Position numbers and translations under genes: made by a program. This document shows positions 28,188-37,108 of a stretch of 64,000 nt of DNA, piece after piece. The DNA is taken from NCBI RefSeq assembly GCF_001274935.1, contig NZ_LILC01000002.1, positions 329,924 to 393,923 of the forward strand. Reading direction: 5' to 3'. The notes below the pieces were generated by a model. It made no database searches. It was not told the origin of the DNA and saw only the letters and a program-made list of their open reading frames with translations. How positions within the stretch are numbered: the first letter of the stretch is position 1; each line of letters opens with the position of its first letter. Source of the DNA: Priestia koreensis. Lineage in GTDB: Bacteria; Bacillota; Bacilli; Bacillales; Bacillaceae_H.

Positions 28188-29882
28188 ATGAAGTTTCAAG
28201 ATTTTACATACGAACGACCAGATATTAAGAAAGTAGAAGCAAGTTTTGAAGAAGCTCTTCAGCTTTTTAAGGAAGCAAAAAGCATTGAAGAACAAGAGAG
28301 TGCGTTAAAAGCGATTCATAAAATTGAAGCAGACTTTGGCACGATGGCTACTCTTTGCTCAATCCGTCACTCGATCGATACGAACGATGAGTTTTATAAA
28401 GCTGAACAGGATTACATGGACGACGTAACGCCTCACATTCAGGCGCTTAAGCACAAGTACTATCAAGAGCTTGTTTCATCACCTTTTCGCGCAGCGCTTG
28501 AGGAAAAGTGGGGAACACAGCTATTTGCACTTGCGGATGCAGAGTTAAAAACATTTTCACCTGAGATCTTAGAGGACTTGCAGCTTGAAAACAAACTGTC
28601 TTCTGAATACACAAAGCTTGTCGCATCAGCTAAAATTCCGTTTAACGGAGAAGAGTTGACGCTCGCACAGCTTGGCCCGTACGCTGAATCTGTTGATCGT
28701 GATGTTCGTAAACAGGCGCTTGAAGCTCGTACGGGGTTTTTCAGTGAAAACGGCGAAAAATTCGATGAAATTTATGACAAGCTTGTAAAAGTTCGTACGA
28801 AAATGGCGCAAAAGTTAGGCTATGAAAACTTCGTAGAGCTTGGATATGCACGTATGTCACGCACAGACTATGACGCAGAAATGGTGGCTAACTTCCGTAA
28901 ACAAGTACTCGATCACATCGTTCCATTGGCACAAGAGTTGAAAAAGCGTCAAGAAGAGCGTATTGGCGTCGATAGCTTGAAGTATTATGACGATGCGTTT
29001 GAATTTAAAACAGGGAATGCGGCACCAAAGGGTGATCCGGAGTGGATTATTGACAACGGTACAAAAATGTACGACGAGCTTTCAGCTGAAACGAAAGAGT
29101 TCTTCCACTTTATGTTAGATCGTAACCTAATGGATCTAGTAGCGAAAAAAGGGAAAGCAGGAGGCGGATACTGTACGTTTATTGATAACTACAACTCTCC
29201 GTTCATTTTCTCTAATTTCAACGGAACATCAGGCGACATTGACGTGTTGACGCATGAAGCAGGGCATGCTTTCCAAGTGTACTCTAGCCGTCATCAAGAA
29301 GTACCTGAATATTTGTGGCCAACATATGAGGCAGCAGAGATTCACTCAATGAGTATGGAATTCTTCACATGGCCATGGATGGAGCTATTCTTTAAAGACG
29401 ATACGGAGAAATATCGCTTTGCACATCTAAGCTCAGGACTATTATTCCTTCCATACGGCGTATCAGTTGATGAGTTCCAACACTTTGTGTATGAAAATCC
29501 AAATGCAACGCCACAAGAACGCAAGCAAGCATGGCGTGAGATCGAAAAGAAATATACACCGTATAAAGACTACGACGGAAATGAGTATTTAGAAGAGGGT
29601 GGATTCTGGCAGCGTCAAGGCCATATTTATAATTCACCGTTTTATTACATCGACTACACGCTTGCACAAATTTGTGCATTCCAATTCTGGAAGCGCGATC
29701 GTGAAAATCATGAGGAAGCCTGGGCAGATTATCTTCACCTCTGCAAACAAGGAGGAAGCAAGTCATTTACAGGACTTGTGAAAGAAGCTAATTTAATTTC
29801 TCCATTTGAAGACGGCTGCGTAGAATCAGTCGTATCAGAAATTAAATCGTATCTAAATTCGGTTGATGATAAAGCTCTATAA
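28188..29882 (+). CDS. M3-family oligoendopeptidase
   Basis: A 564-residue cytoplasmic zinc metallopeptidase of the PepF/thimet oligopeptidase family. The HExxH motif is in LTHEAGHAFQ, and the third ligand glutamate is in EAAEIHSMSMEF. It is expected to cut short peptides. The ATG at 28188 follows GAGGGGGA. A perfect Spo0A-box-like heptamer TGTCGAA occurs about 50 bases upstream (near 28136), which may be coincidental. Confidence 0.92.
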   Translation: MKFQDFTYERPDIKKVEASFEEALQLFKEAKSIEEQESALKAIHKIEADFGTMATLCSIRHSIDTNDEFYKAEQDYMDDVTPHIQALKHKYYQELVSSPFRAALEEKWGTQLFALADAELKTFSPEILEDLQLENKLSSEYTKLVASAKIPFNGEELTLAQLGPYAESVDRDVRKQALEARTGFFSENGEKFDEIYDKLVKVRTKMAQKLGYENFVELGYARMSRTDYDAEMVANFRKQVLDHIVPLAQELKKRQEERIGVDSLKYYDDAFEFKTGNAAPKGDPEWIIDNGTKMYDELSAETKEFFHFMLDRNLMDLVAKKGKAGGGYCTFIDNYNSPFIFSNFNGTSGDIDVLTHEAGHAFQVYSSRHQEVPEYLWPTYEAAEIHSMSMEFFTWPWMELFFKDDTEKYRFAHLSSGLLFLPYGVSVDEFQHFVYENPNATPQERKQAWREIEKKYTPYKDYDGNEYLEEGGFWQRQGHIYNSPFYYIDYTLAQICAFQFWKRDRENHEEAWADYLHLCKQGGSKSFTGLVKEANLISPFEDGCVESVVSEIKSYLNSVDDKAL

Positions 29883-29886
29883 TGAG

Positions 29887-29925
29887 AAAGCCCCCCTGTC
29901 CTTTTAAAAGGACAGGGGGGCTTTT
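29887..29925. terminator. Perfect bidirectional terminator
   Basis: A near-perfect palindrome centred on TTTTAAAA, with CCCCCCTGTCC and GGACAGGGGGG arms and A/T flanks, separates convergent genes. Confidence 0.9.
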
Positions 29926-29929
29926 GTAG

Positions 29930-30424
29930 TTATTTAACTCCGATATGTTTTACCGCTGCGACTTTTGAATTCCAATAGGAGTCAAGAGAAGAAACGGCGA
30001 CACCTTTTTTAGTTGTCACAGAGATGAATTTATTTTCTCCTACATAAATGCCCACATAATTAATATCCTTTTTCTTGTTATCAATCGTATCAAAGAACAG
30101 CAAATCGCCAGGTTTTACTTGCTTAAGCGTAACGACCGTTCCTTGCTTATATAAATCGGCTGTCGTACGTGGTAGTGAAACGCCTACCTTTTTATAGACA
30201 TGTTGAACAAAAGCAGATGAATCAAATCCCTTAACGGTTGTGCCACCATTTTTATAAGGAGTGCCAATCAGCGTTTTTGCATAAGCAACAAGCTGACTAG
30301 ATGGATCTTTGTGAACAGGAACAGCAGGTTTTGTCGTCGTTGCAGCACTAGCTGCACTAGTACCTCCCATTGCTAATCCTGTCACAAGTAGAGCGGAAAG
30401 AGTTATTTTTTTCATTGAATACAC
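29930..30424 (-). CDS. Secreted NlpC/P60-fold protein lacking catalytic residues
   Basis: A 164-residue secreted protein: signal peptide to about residue 28 (AASAA), then a single NlpC/P60 domain. The usual D-C-S-G-F active-site motif reads GFDSSAFVQHVY, so the nucleophile Cys is Ser69. The usual HVGIYVG motif reads YVGIYVG, so the general-base His is Tyr123. I checked both codons in the DNA. The fold is otherwise well preserved (PYKNGG, LPRTTADLY, KPGDLLFFD), so it is a likely non-catalytic cell-wall binder or regulator, not a random pseudogene. GTG start at 30424 with GGAGG 8 bases upstream. Confidence 0.85.
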   Translation of the reverse strand: MYSMKKITLSALLVTGLAMGGTSAASAATTTKPAVPVHKDPSSQLVAYAKTLIGTPYKNGGTTVKGFDSSAFVQHVYKKVGVSLPRTTADLYKQGTVVTLKQVKPGDLLFFDTIDNKKKDINYVGIYVGENKFISVTTKKGVAVSSLDSYWNSKVAAVKHIGVK

Positions 30425-30523
30425 GAATACTACCTCCTAAAATTGTCACCGTGGGTACGGTCATTATCCGTGGGCATGTTATGGCCCATCTATTAGACTA
30501 TTAAAAAAGGAAAATGTTACACA

Positions 30524-32122
30524 TTATGGTGAAAAAATTTTATGATAGGAGAGAGGAAGGGAGATGCGAATGGTTGTCCCACTATTCTCTACGCTATCAA
30601 TTGTTAGTTCACCGTGATGGCTGTGAATGATTCGTTGTGTCACTACGAGTCCTAAACCCGTGCCAGATTCTTTCGACGTGACAAACGGTTTGTACAAATT
30701 ATTGAGAAGAGACCGAGGAATTCCAATACCCGTATCCTCTATTTTAATGTCTACTTCATCTTGATCATGACTAGCACTTAAACGTAATATACCACCATTT
30801 GGCATCGCTTCTACTGCATTCTTAAATAGATTAATAAAGACTTGTTTAAGCTGATTACTGTCACACATGATCGTAATGTGAAAATCAGCTTCATTATACT
30901 GAATGACAATTCCCTTTGATTCACATTCTTTTTCAAATAAATGCAAGGCGCCTTTTAGAAGGTGATCAAGGGTGTGGAGCGCAAACTTTTCGCGATTTGG
31001 TTTTGCTAACGATAAAAATTCCTCTAGTATTTCATTAATGCGATGAATCTCATCCATCATAATTGATGTATAGGGCTCAAATTCATGAGACTGCTCGTGA
31101 ATGAGTTGCACAAATCCATTAAGAGAGGTGAGAGGATTACGAACTTCATGAGCAACCGTTGCCGCCAGTTCTCCAGCGAGCGCCAACTTATCAGAGCGAC
31201 GAAGCATAACATCTAACGTTTTTTGTTCTGAAAGGTCATGAACGATATGGGTAAAAGCCATCAGTTTGCCATGATCATCGTAAATAGGTGAAATATTAAT
31301 TTCAACATCAATAAGGGTACCGTCCTTACGTATATCTTGCGTTTGATAACCGATAATGTTTTGCCCGCTTTCTAACACTTTTTTGACATTTTCCAAATGC
31401 TCAATTGATTTATTTCCCGTCACAGGTAATTTTTTACCTAAAATCTCGGCTTCACTCCACCCATAGATTTGCTCAAATGCTGGGTTTATCATAATTACAT
31501 GATCATCTAAATCAACAATCGACATCGCATCATTATTATTTTGGAAAAAGGATTGCAAGTACCCCTGAGTCGTGTGAAGTTCCTTTTTGGTAGCTTGTTC
31601 ATTTTGATAAGCGGTTCGCCAAAGGTGATTAGCATATCTAGTGTAAAAAAGAAGGAAAATTAAGCATAGAACCGAAAATAAAATGAAGAAGATGACGTCC
31701 GTTGCCACTACTTCTGAAAAAATTTCTTCCATATTATAAAAATAGAAAAAAGATAGCAACAGAATGCAGATGATGCCAGATACGACAATAGATACGTAGT
31801 CATGATAAATCGTCGCAATGATGATGCCAAATATGAGAAAAAGATAATTGATTAAATAAGGAAATTCGATGAGTAAATAAGTCATGTAGGCATAATAAGC
31901 AAAGATATAAGACCACCTTATAATTTGCGGAGAAGGCTTGAGGACGTATGAAATAAATGCAAGGATCGCTAATACTCCTACACCTACTGGTGGAAACACC
32001 ATATCCCAATCATTACCCGTTAAAATGAGTGTGACAACATCTAGTAAATAAAATGTGGTAAGTAGAATAAGTAATAAGTGATTTCGTTTTTTTAACAAAG
32101 AAATTTTGTCCAAGGGAATCAT
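30524..32122 (-). CDS. Multi-pass PAS sensor histidine kinase
   Basis: A 532-residue kinase with about six N-terminal membrane helices (residues 12-175), one PAS/PAC domain (about 185-300), HisKA with ATVAHEVRNPL (His325) and HATPase with DTGIGIP and GTGLGLVV. The layout mixes KinB-like membrane anchoring with a KinC-like PAS domain, so it is a plausible third sporulation kinase. An ATG sits at 32122, but the AGGA upstream is too close to it and is better spaced for a TTG three codons later, so the start is uncertain by three residues. Confidence 0.85.
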   Translation of the reverse strand: MIPLDKISLLKKRNHLLLILLTTFYLLDVVTLILTGNDWDMVFPPVGVGVLAILAFISYVLKPSPQIIRWSYIFAYYAYMTYLLIEFPYLINYLFLIFGIIIATIYHDYVSIVVSGIICILLLSFFYFYNMEEIFSEVVATDVIFFILFSVLCLIFLLFYTRYANHLWRTAYQNEQATKKELHTTQGYLQSFFQNNNDAMSIVDLDDHVIMINPAFEQIYGWSEAEILGKKLPVTGNKSIEHLENVKKVLESGQNIIGYQTQDIRKDGTLIDVEINISPIYDDHGKLMAFTHIVHDLSEQKTLDVMLRRSDKLALAGELAATVAHEVRNPLTSLNGFVQLIHEQSHEFEPYTSIMMDEIHRINEILEEFLSLAKPNREKFALHTLDHLLKGALHLFEKECESKGIVIQYNEADFHITIMCDSNQLKQVFINLFKNAVEAMPNGGILRLSASHDQDEVDIKIEDTGIGIPRSLLNNLYKPFVTSKESGTGLGLVVTQRIIHSHHGELTIDSVENSGTTIRISLPLSYHKIFSP

Positions 32123-32370
32123 TCCTATATTTCTATAATTTATAGCTTCTACTAACAGTTATATCGTATTTTTCACCATATTTCTACCATATTTACCAAA
32201 TTAGTAAGTGTAAAACTGAAATGTAAAGAGTGAGAGGTGTCAGATAAATAAATAGTAAAAAAAATCAGTCTTTTTAGTTCCTTATACCTATTTGATCAAC
32301 TAACTAAGCGTGCCATAATATAGAAGAAAATGCAAGCGGTTTCATCAATTTGTCAAGGGGAGATGGGAAG

Positions 32371-35300
32371 ATGAAGGGGGCAAAAAAGATTATCGGTTCA
32401 ACCATTCTTATTTTGCTGTTAGTTCTGCAAACGGTTGCATCAGGTGGGGCTTTTACGAGTCATGCAGCTGAAAAAATAGTCACGCTGGTAGGCGATTTGC
32501 AGAATGAGTTAGGGGCAAAAAATGATTGGGACCCAGCAGATGCTGCAACTCTTATGGTCAAGCAAGCCGATGGAACGTACAAGTTCACAGGCAAGCTGCC
32601 TGCTGGAACATACGAGTACAAAGTGGCGATTAATCAATCTTGGGACGAAAATTATGGGGTAAACGGTGAGGCTGGAGGAGGTAACTACAAGCTCGTACTC
32701 GATCAAGAAAAAGTCGTCACGTTTATCTACAATGATGCTACACATAAAATAACGATACCGGTAGCATTGGATAAAGACAAGCTTCCACGTCTCGTTGGAA
32801 ACATTCAGCCTGCCATTCATGCAGGAGAAGAGTGGAAGCCAGACCAATCCACAGCTATTTTTGAAGATGAAAATGGCGATAATATCTATACGTATAAAAC
32901 TCTTGTTCCAAAAGGTCAGTACGAATACAAAGTGGTGTTAGGTAAAACGTGGGACGATGCTGCTTATCCAACAGACAATGCGAAACTAGTTGTTGTAAAG
33001 GATACAGAGATTACGTTCTTTTATAATCATGACACAAAACAAGTGTCGACAAACTATGATTCTGGTATGCCTGATGGAAGCATACAAATGAATGCTCTAT
33101 TTCATAACACGTGGGATCTTGCCTATCGTATGCCGTTTGGAGCGATTGAAGCAGGAAAAAGCGTTAAGCTCCGCCTGCAAGCAAAAAAAGGTGATTTAAC
33201 AGGTGCGAAAGTACAGCTTAAAAATTATGATAAAGGCACAACGAGTACAGAAGAAATGAGTTATGCGGGCTGGACAGAAGTAGATGGGAAGAACGTTGAA
33301 CTATGGGAGACGACCGTAACTCCGAAAGAAAAGGGCGTATATGGATATAAATTTATTGCACGAGACGGCACAGCGGTAGCAGAATACGGAGAAGATACAC
33401 AGGAAGGAAAAACAGGCGTTGCGACTGAGAAAAATGCAAATCTGTTTCAAATGACGGTCTATGATCCAACATTTAAAACACCAGACTGGATGAAAAAAGC
33501 CGTTGTATATCAGATTTTCCCTGATCGATTTTTTAATGGAAATCCCAAAAATGATGCAGCGAAATCGAATGCTCGTGGCAAAGAGCCAATCGAGCATATG
33601 AAGTGGAGTGACCTTCCAGATAATCCACGCCTTGCGAGTGAAGAAGCATATAAAGGTGATAACATCTGGTCAAATGATTTCTTCGGTGGAGATATTGCAG
33701 GGATTCAGAAGAAGTTAGATTATATTCAATCGCTTGGTGTAAATACGCTCTATTTAAATCCAATTGCATCTGCTTCGTCTAATCACAAGTATGATGCAAC
33801 AGATTATAAAGCGATTGATCCGATGTTTGGATCACCACAAGAGTTTGACGCATTCACTAAAGAATTGAAAAAACGCAAAATGCATTTAATTTTAGACGGT
33901 GTATTTAATCATGTTGGTGATGATTCCGTCTACTTTGACCGCTATGGAAAATATCCAACGGTTGGTGCTTATGAGTATTGGGCACGCATTTATGATTTGA
34001 TGAATAGCAAAAATCTTACGGAAGCAGAGGCGAAAAAAGAAGCCGAAGCACAATTTATTAAAGAAGGACAAGTATTCAGTCCGTATGGATTTCAAAATTG
34101 GTTTAACATTGAGAACGTGAAAACGAACGGTGTGTATAAATACCAAGCATGGTGGGGATTTGATTCGTTACCAGAAATCAAATCGGTACCCGGTGCCAAA
34201 GTTCCTTACAATTCGGAACTGAACAATACAAACTTTGCAAAATACATTATGTATGACAAAGATTCAGTTGCAAAATCATGGCTACAGCGCGGCGCAAGCG
34301 GTTGGCGCTTAGACGTTGCAAATGAAGTAGATCCGGAGTTTTGGCGCGAATTCCGTCATGAGCTTAAAACAGGAAAAGGCGAAGAGCCACTCATTTTAGG
34401 CGAAATTTGGGATGATGCATCCAAGTATTTCCTTGGAGATTTATATGATTCGGTGATGAACTATCGTTTTAGAGGAACGATGCTTGATTACCTAAAGAAT
34501 GGGAAAGCAGAGAACGCATACGATCAGCTTCAAGCAGTAGAAGAGGATTATCCGAAAGAAGCATTTTACGCGCTTATGAACTTAATGGGTTCTCATGATA
34601 CGGCTCGTGCTGTCTTTTTACTAGGAAATGGAACAGACACTTCAGAGCGTGCAGAATATGATAAAAAATATGATTATGAGCTAGGTGTACAGAGACTAAA
34701 ATTAGCTTCTATTTTCCAAATGGGCTATCCAGGCGCTCCGACTATTTATTACGGAGATGAAGCTGGTGTAACAGGCTCAAAAGATCCGGATAATCGCCGT
34801 GTTTATCCTTGGGGACATGAAGATAAAGCACTTGTCGCACACTATCAAAAGGTAGGAAAGGCTAGAAAAGCAAATGCAGATTTATTTGCATTAGGTGATT
34901 TAAAAACGCTTTATGCAAAAGGGGATATTATTGCTTATGCCCGAACGAATGAGAAAAAAGCAGCGGTTGTTATCGTGAATCGAGGCAATGAAGAACAGAC
35001 GGTTACAATCGATGTAAAAGATGTAGCGACAAACGGAGCATTTTTTGTCGATCAATTAAAGTTTGCTTATCATACAACCGTTAAAGATGGCAAATTAACC
35101 GTTACAATTCCAGCAATGAATGGTCGCATGCTCGTTGCAAATAAGCTTCCGAAGCAACAAGCATTTGTAAAAAATGTAGCGGTAACAGAAAGCAACCACA
35201 CTGCAACACTCACATGGACTGGAAATGCCAAAGTTTACAAAGTATATCAAACGCCGATTAACGGAGCATTTTACAAAGAAGTGCAGAATACGTCTTCAGG

Positions 35301-36696
35301 TCGTGCGGTAATTTCAAATCTAGAAAATGGACGTTCTTATTATTTTGCGGTGACAGCAATTGATAAATACGGAAACGAATCAAAGCAGGTCGTGACGCAG
35401 GCTGTTATTCCGCACGTACCGCTAACGAATAATTACGCAATTTCAAATATGACAAAGTTAACAAATGGAGTCATTGACTTAGAAAAACCACAAACGGTGT
35501 CTGCTGATATTATGATTAAAGGCGTAACGGAAAAAGAACAGGGAGAGGGGCTACTTGTTCAACTTCAAGTAAAAGACCCTGGCCACACAAAATGGACTAT
35601 CCTTCCTGCAGGATACGTAGGGCAAAATGGTGACGCAAACACGTTCCAGGGAGAATTTCTACCGATTAATCAAGGCGCATACGAAGTGAAGATAGCTCTT
35701 TCAACAGATGCCGGTCGAACGTGGGTATGGAGTAACGCGCAGACTGTTACGTTTGCAAAAGGAACAGACGCTGAGCCTCCAGCAAAGAGCGTCACTTTGA
35801 GCAATCCACAGCAGGAATCAGGACAAGTAAATTTATCATGGAATATAAACGAAGCAAAAGATCCATATATGATTGAGATTGTCCGAAACGGCAGTGTAAT
35901 TGAGCGCTCAACAGATGTCAAAACGACAGCTTATAAAGATCTTAATGTCGTGAATGGACAATCCTATGAATACGCAGTGAACGTATATGATCAGGCAGGA
36001 AATATCGTCACCTCTAATACGGTTAAGGTTAAACCAGACCTTGTGTTAGTCAAGGTAACATTTAAGCTCCATGCACCTGATTATACGTCTCAAAATGCGA
36101 AGATCACGATCCCAGGAAGTATTAACGGTTGGAATACAACTGCATTCGAAATGACGCGCGGCGGTGCAGTCACGAATGATTATCAATATACGTTTGAGGC
36201 ACAAGAAGGTGAAGTACTAACCTATAAATACGTAAAAGATAATTCGTGGGATAAAGAAGGATTGCCTGATCATACCCCAAGCAACAAATCAGATGATGAT
36301 GTTAGTTATTATGGTTACGGAGCACAGGGGACCGATTTAAAAGTAGTCGTCACCAACCAAGGCGGAAATCAAATGGTGATTGAAGATACAATTCTACGTT
36401 GGATTGACATGCCTGTTGTGATTACGTCACATACAGACGGTCAGACTGTTTCAACGGATACGATTACTTTAAAAGGAACTGCTATTAAAGGAGGAACGCT
36501 AACGATTAACGGTGAAAAAGTGACGGTTAATGAGGATATGACCTTTACACACACCCTTCAACTTCGTAGCGGAGAGAATCCACTCACAATTAAAATTGAA
36601 CCTTCTGAAAAGGCGAAGGCTGATATCTTCAAGAATGATGGTGGTGCGATTGAGAAAAATACGAAAACAATGACGTTTACAATCACGAAGAAATAA
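32371..36696 (+). CDS. Secreted multidomain amylopullulanase/alpha-amylase (GH13)
   Basis: A 1441-residue secreted enzyme. After the signal peptide (to about residue 33) come two X25-type starch-binding modules (about 35-130 and 140-225, both with PAGTYEYKV-like cores), an N-terminal Ig-like domain (about 240-360) and a GH13 barrel starting VVYQIFPDRFFNG. Catalytic residues are Asp648 (GWRLDVANE), Glu678 (ILGEIWDD) and Asp743 (GSHDTAR). Two fibronectin III-like domains, an Ig-like region, a starch-binding-like module and a C-terminal beta domain follow. No LPXTG anchor is seen. The ATG at 32371 has AAGGGGAGA upstream; an earlier TTG overlaps it. Confidence 0.88.
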   Translation: MKGAKKIIGSTILILLLVLQTVASGGAFTSHAAEKIVTLVGDLQNELGAKNDWDPADAATLMVKQADGTYKFTGKLPAGTYEYKVAINQSWDENYGVNGEAGGGNYKLVLDQEKVVTFIYNDATHKITIPVALDKDKLPRLVGNIQPAIHAGEEWKPDQSTAIFEDENGDNIYTYKTLVPKGQYEYKVVLGKTWDDAAYPTDNAKLVVVKDTEITFFYNHDTKQVSTNYDSGMPDGSIQMNALFHNTWDLAYRMPFGAIEAGKSVKLRLQAKKGDLTGAKVQLKNYDKGTTSTEEMSYAGWTEVDGKNVELWETTVTPKEKGVYGYKFIARDGTAVAEYGEDTQEGKTGVATEKNANLFQMTVYDPTFKTPDWMKKAVVYQIFPDRFFNGNPKNDAAKSNARGKEPIEHMKWSDLPDNPRLASEEAYKGDNIWSNDFFGGDIAGIQKKLDYIQSLGVNTLYLNPIASASSNHKYDATDYKAIDPMFGSPQEFDAFTKELKKRKMHLILDGVFNHVGDDSVYFDRYGKYPTVGAYEYWARIYDLMNSKNLTEAEAKKEAEAQFIKEGQVFSPYGFQNWFNIENVKTNGVYKYQAWWGFDSLPEIKSVPGAKVPYNSELNNTNFAKYIMYDKDSVAKSWLQRGASGWRLDVANEVDPEFWREFRHELKTGKGEEPLILGEIWDDASKYFLGDLYDSVMNYRFRGTMLDYLKNGKAENAYDQLQAVEEDYPKEAFYALMNLMGSHDTARAVFLLGNGTDTSERAEYDKKYDYELGVQRLKLASIFQMGYPGAPTIYYGDEAGVTGSKDPDNRRVYPWGHEDKALVAHYQKVGKARKANADLFALGDLKTLYAKGDIIAYARTNEKKAAVVIVNRGNEEQTVTIDVKDVATNGAFFVDQLKFAYHTTVKDGKLTVTIPAMNGRMLVANKLPKQQAFVKNVAVTESNHTATLTWTGNAKVYKVYQTPINGAFYKEVQNTSSGRAVISNLENGRSYYFAVTAIDKYGNESKQVVTQAVIPHVPLTNNYAISNMTKLTNGVIDLEKPQTVSADIMIKGVTEKEQGEGLLVQLQVKDPGHTKWTILPAGYVGQNGDANTFQGEFLPINQGAYEVKIALSTDAGRTWVWSNAQTVTFAKGTDAEPPAKSVTLSNPQQESGQVNLSWNINEAKDPYMIEIVRNGSVIERSTDVKTTAYKDLNVVNGQSYEYAVNVYDQAGNIVTSNTVKVKPDLVLVKVTFKLHAPDYTSQNAKITIPGSINGWNTTAFEMTRGGAVTNDYQYTFEAQEGEVLTYKYVKDNSWDKEGLPDHTPSNKSDDDVSYYGYGAQGTDLKVVVTNQGGNQMVIEDTILRWIDMPVVITSHTDGQTVSTDTITLKGTAIKGGTLTINGEKVTVNEDMTFTHTLQLRSGENPLTIKIEPSEKAKADIFKNDGGAIEKNTKTMTFTITKK

Positions 36697-36701
36697 TCAT
36701 C

Positions 36702-36736
36702 AAAAAAGCAAAACCGCTATGGTTTTGCTTTTTTTG
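36702..36736 (+). terminator. Terminator of the amylopullulanase gene
   Basis: AAAAGCAAAACC pairs with GGTTTTGCTTTT, then T-run; the A-rich left flank could also act on the minus strand. Confidence 0.85.
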
Positions 36737-36810
36737 TTTCATTTTCTATACATAAATAGGTAAAAAATACCATATTATTTTTTGTAGTAACGAACAAAGG
36801 AGTGTTCATC

Positions 36811-37062
36811 ATGACAGAGAATCGAATTATTGTCTCAAATACAAAAAGTGTGGGCCTTTCGCTCATTCTAACATTTCTTTTTGGCTCACTTGGCATGCTG
36901 TATTCCACTATTTTAGGAGCGATATTGATGATCGTGGTGGAAGGAATCTTAGGATTTTTAACATTTGGAGTAGCGCTATTCATTACTCATCCCATCTGTA
37001 TGATTTGGGGTGCGGTCGCCGCTCATAATTACAATAAACGACTCGTAAATGCCGCCCATTAA
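36811..37062 (+). CDS. Small two-helix membrane protein (83 aa)
   Basis: An 83-residue protein with two hydrophobic segments (about residues 13-36 and 38-63) and a short basic tail ending AHNYNKRLVNAAH. The arrangement is TM2-like, but the characteristic sequence of that family is not clear. AAAGGAG lies 8 bases before the ATG at 36811. Function unknown. Confidence 0.7.
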   Translation: MTENRIIVSNTKSVGLSLILTFLFGSLGMLYSTILGAILMIVVEGILGFLTFGVALFITHPICMIWGAVAAHNYNKRLVNAAH

Positions 37063-37068
37063 TATAGA

Positions 37069-37107
37069 CAAAACAAGAGCAGGGGAATTCCCCTGCTCTT
37101 GTTTTGT
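37069..37107. terminator. Bidirectional terminator before clpE
   Basis: A perfect palindrome with AAAACAAGAGCAGGGG and CCCCTGCTCTTGTTTT arms separates convergent genes. Confidence 0.9.
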
Positions 37108-37108
37108 T

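Noticed and set aside
29930..30424. Simple pseudogene call for the NlpC/P60 protein
   Set aside because: Frame, signal peptide, ribosome site and domain core are intact; only the catalytic residues differ.
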